NCBI GenBank assembly: GCA_964561495.1
Contig: CAZLPW010000001.1
Location: 124,001 to 188,000 of the forward strand
Direction: 5' to 3'
DNA from: CAZLPW01 sp964561495
Lineage (GTDB): Bacteria > Fidelibacterota > Marinisomatia > Marinisomatales > UBA1611
DNA: 64,000 nucleotides
The notes below the pieces were generated by a model. It was not told the DNA's origin. It did no database searches and saw nothing but the letters and a program-made list of their open reading frames with translations. Shown here one piece after another: positions 63,614 through 64,000 of the stretch (positions are counted from its first letter, which is position 1; every line of letters starts with the position of its first letter). Position numbers and translations under genes: made by a program.

Positions 63614-64000
63614 ATGATAAAAAAAATTATTCGAGCACATATTTTTTATTTTTTTATTTTTTTTCTATCTTGCAAAATATATGAAAAGGAATTAGATAAT
63701 CCAGTTGATGAAAAAGCAGATAATGCACCTGAGTTACCAGCATTAGTTTTTTATCCTAAATCACAGATTAAGACTATGTCAGACACGATAAAAGTAGAAT
63801 CATTTATCGTGTTTAAAACGGATTCATTAGTTCCATTTTCGACTATTGAGCTTTTATTTAATTATGATAATAATATGCTTGAGCTTGATACTGTAGTCCC
63901 TGGATTATTTATAACAGATACTAGCAAGTCAACCCCACTTTTTGTATATAACCATGATTCAACAGGAACAGTTGAGCTATTAGCTTATTTTTTAGATGAG
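63614..64000 (+). CDS. lipoprotein, possibly cohesin-like, cut by window end
   Basis: 129 codons are visible from the ATG 2 bases after the DUF5683 stop; the frame is still open at position 64000. The lipoprotein signal is IRAHIFYFFIFFLSCKIYE (lipid Cys at about residue 20). The part after it (DTIKVESFIVFKTDSLVPFS, then TIELLFNYDNNMLELDTVVP) has the rhythm of a cohesin-type beta-sandwich (potential disulfide-free). The remainder lies outside the window. Confidence 0.65.
   Translation, partial: MIKKIIRAHIFYFFIFFLSCKIYEKELDNPVDEKADNAPELPALVFYPKSQIKTMSDTIKVESFIVFKTDSLVPFSTIELLFNYDNNMLELDTVVPGLFITDTSKSTPLFVYNHDSTGTVELLAYFLDE

Overview
This window looks like a chromosomal piece of an AT-rich, Gram-negative, free-living marine bacterium of the Fibrobacterota-Chlorobiota-Bacteroidota type. 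Candidatus Marinimicrobia (SAR406) is my best guess, but this is inference. Evidence: KDO and Lpt lipopolysaccharide genes; two TonB-linked outer-membrane receptors, one with a FecR/ECF sigma pair; many small lipoproteins; a secreted protein ending in a YPNPFNP-type sorting tail; and a tmRNA tag (ADYGYMAAA) resembling those of green sulfur bacteria. TGA is used as an ordinary stop in many genes here (for example pyrG and argF), so the genetic code is standard. A run of 10 N at 46122-46131 marks an assembly gap.

Layout. 1-2326: two MacB-type ABC permeases (the first cut by the window edge). 2463-13510: one tightly packed + strand block, kdsB-pyrG-kdsA-kdsC-lptC-lptB-rpoN-hflK-hflC-hslV-hslU-argF, joining KDO/LPS export, sigma-54, membrane proteolysis control and the HslUV protease. 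13657-19863: a secreted NlpC/P60-like protein with a sorting tail, a GH5 glycosidase lipoprotein and an outer-membrane beta-barrel receptor. 19997-25265: yidD, an M23 peptidase, a PHP phosphoesterase, two envelope proteins and lpxH. 25416-32086: a large peptidase-MA/beta-propeller/barrel protein, radA, tgt, a Nudix hydrolase and a peroxiredoxin whose catalytic cysteine codon is an in-frame TGA. 32076-38211 (minus): a tyrosine/homogentisate degradation operon (aminotransferase, HPPD, fumarylacetoacetase-family enzyme, homogentisate dioxygenase, flavin reductase, degenerate AMP-binding protein) headed by a lone Lrp/AsnC ligand-binding domain. 38284-50061: sfsA, an Ig-like lipoprotein, manC, an EF-G2-like GTPase, a HIT protein, an SSS transporter, tRNA-Asn, an S9 peptidase and a TolB-like propeller protein.

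50943-53551 is a different kind of DNA: about 1.1 kb of almost pure A/T with short repeats and one GC-rich nested hairpin, followed by small orphan genes on the minus strand, including a 40-residue membrane microprotein that I propose as a gene. After that come a DUF4920 lipoprotein, rnhA, a phytanoyl-CoA dioxygenase-like protein, a possible short RNA with promoter and terminator, tmRNA, and a CI-type HTH plus PAS regulator with a repeated heptamer upstream. 57063-61142 is a Fec-type sigma/anti-sigma/receptor unit. 61256-64000 is a run of envelope proteins cut by the window end.

Most interesting items: the probable selenocysteine peroxiredoxin with a bSECIS-like hairpin; a tRNA-guanine transglycosylase that has lost all four zinc ligands while keeping its catalytic aspartates; a degenerate ANL-family protein in the tyrosine operon; and the candidate small RNA upstream of ssrA.
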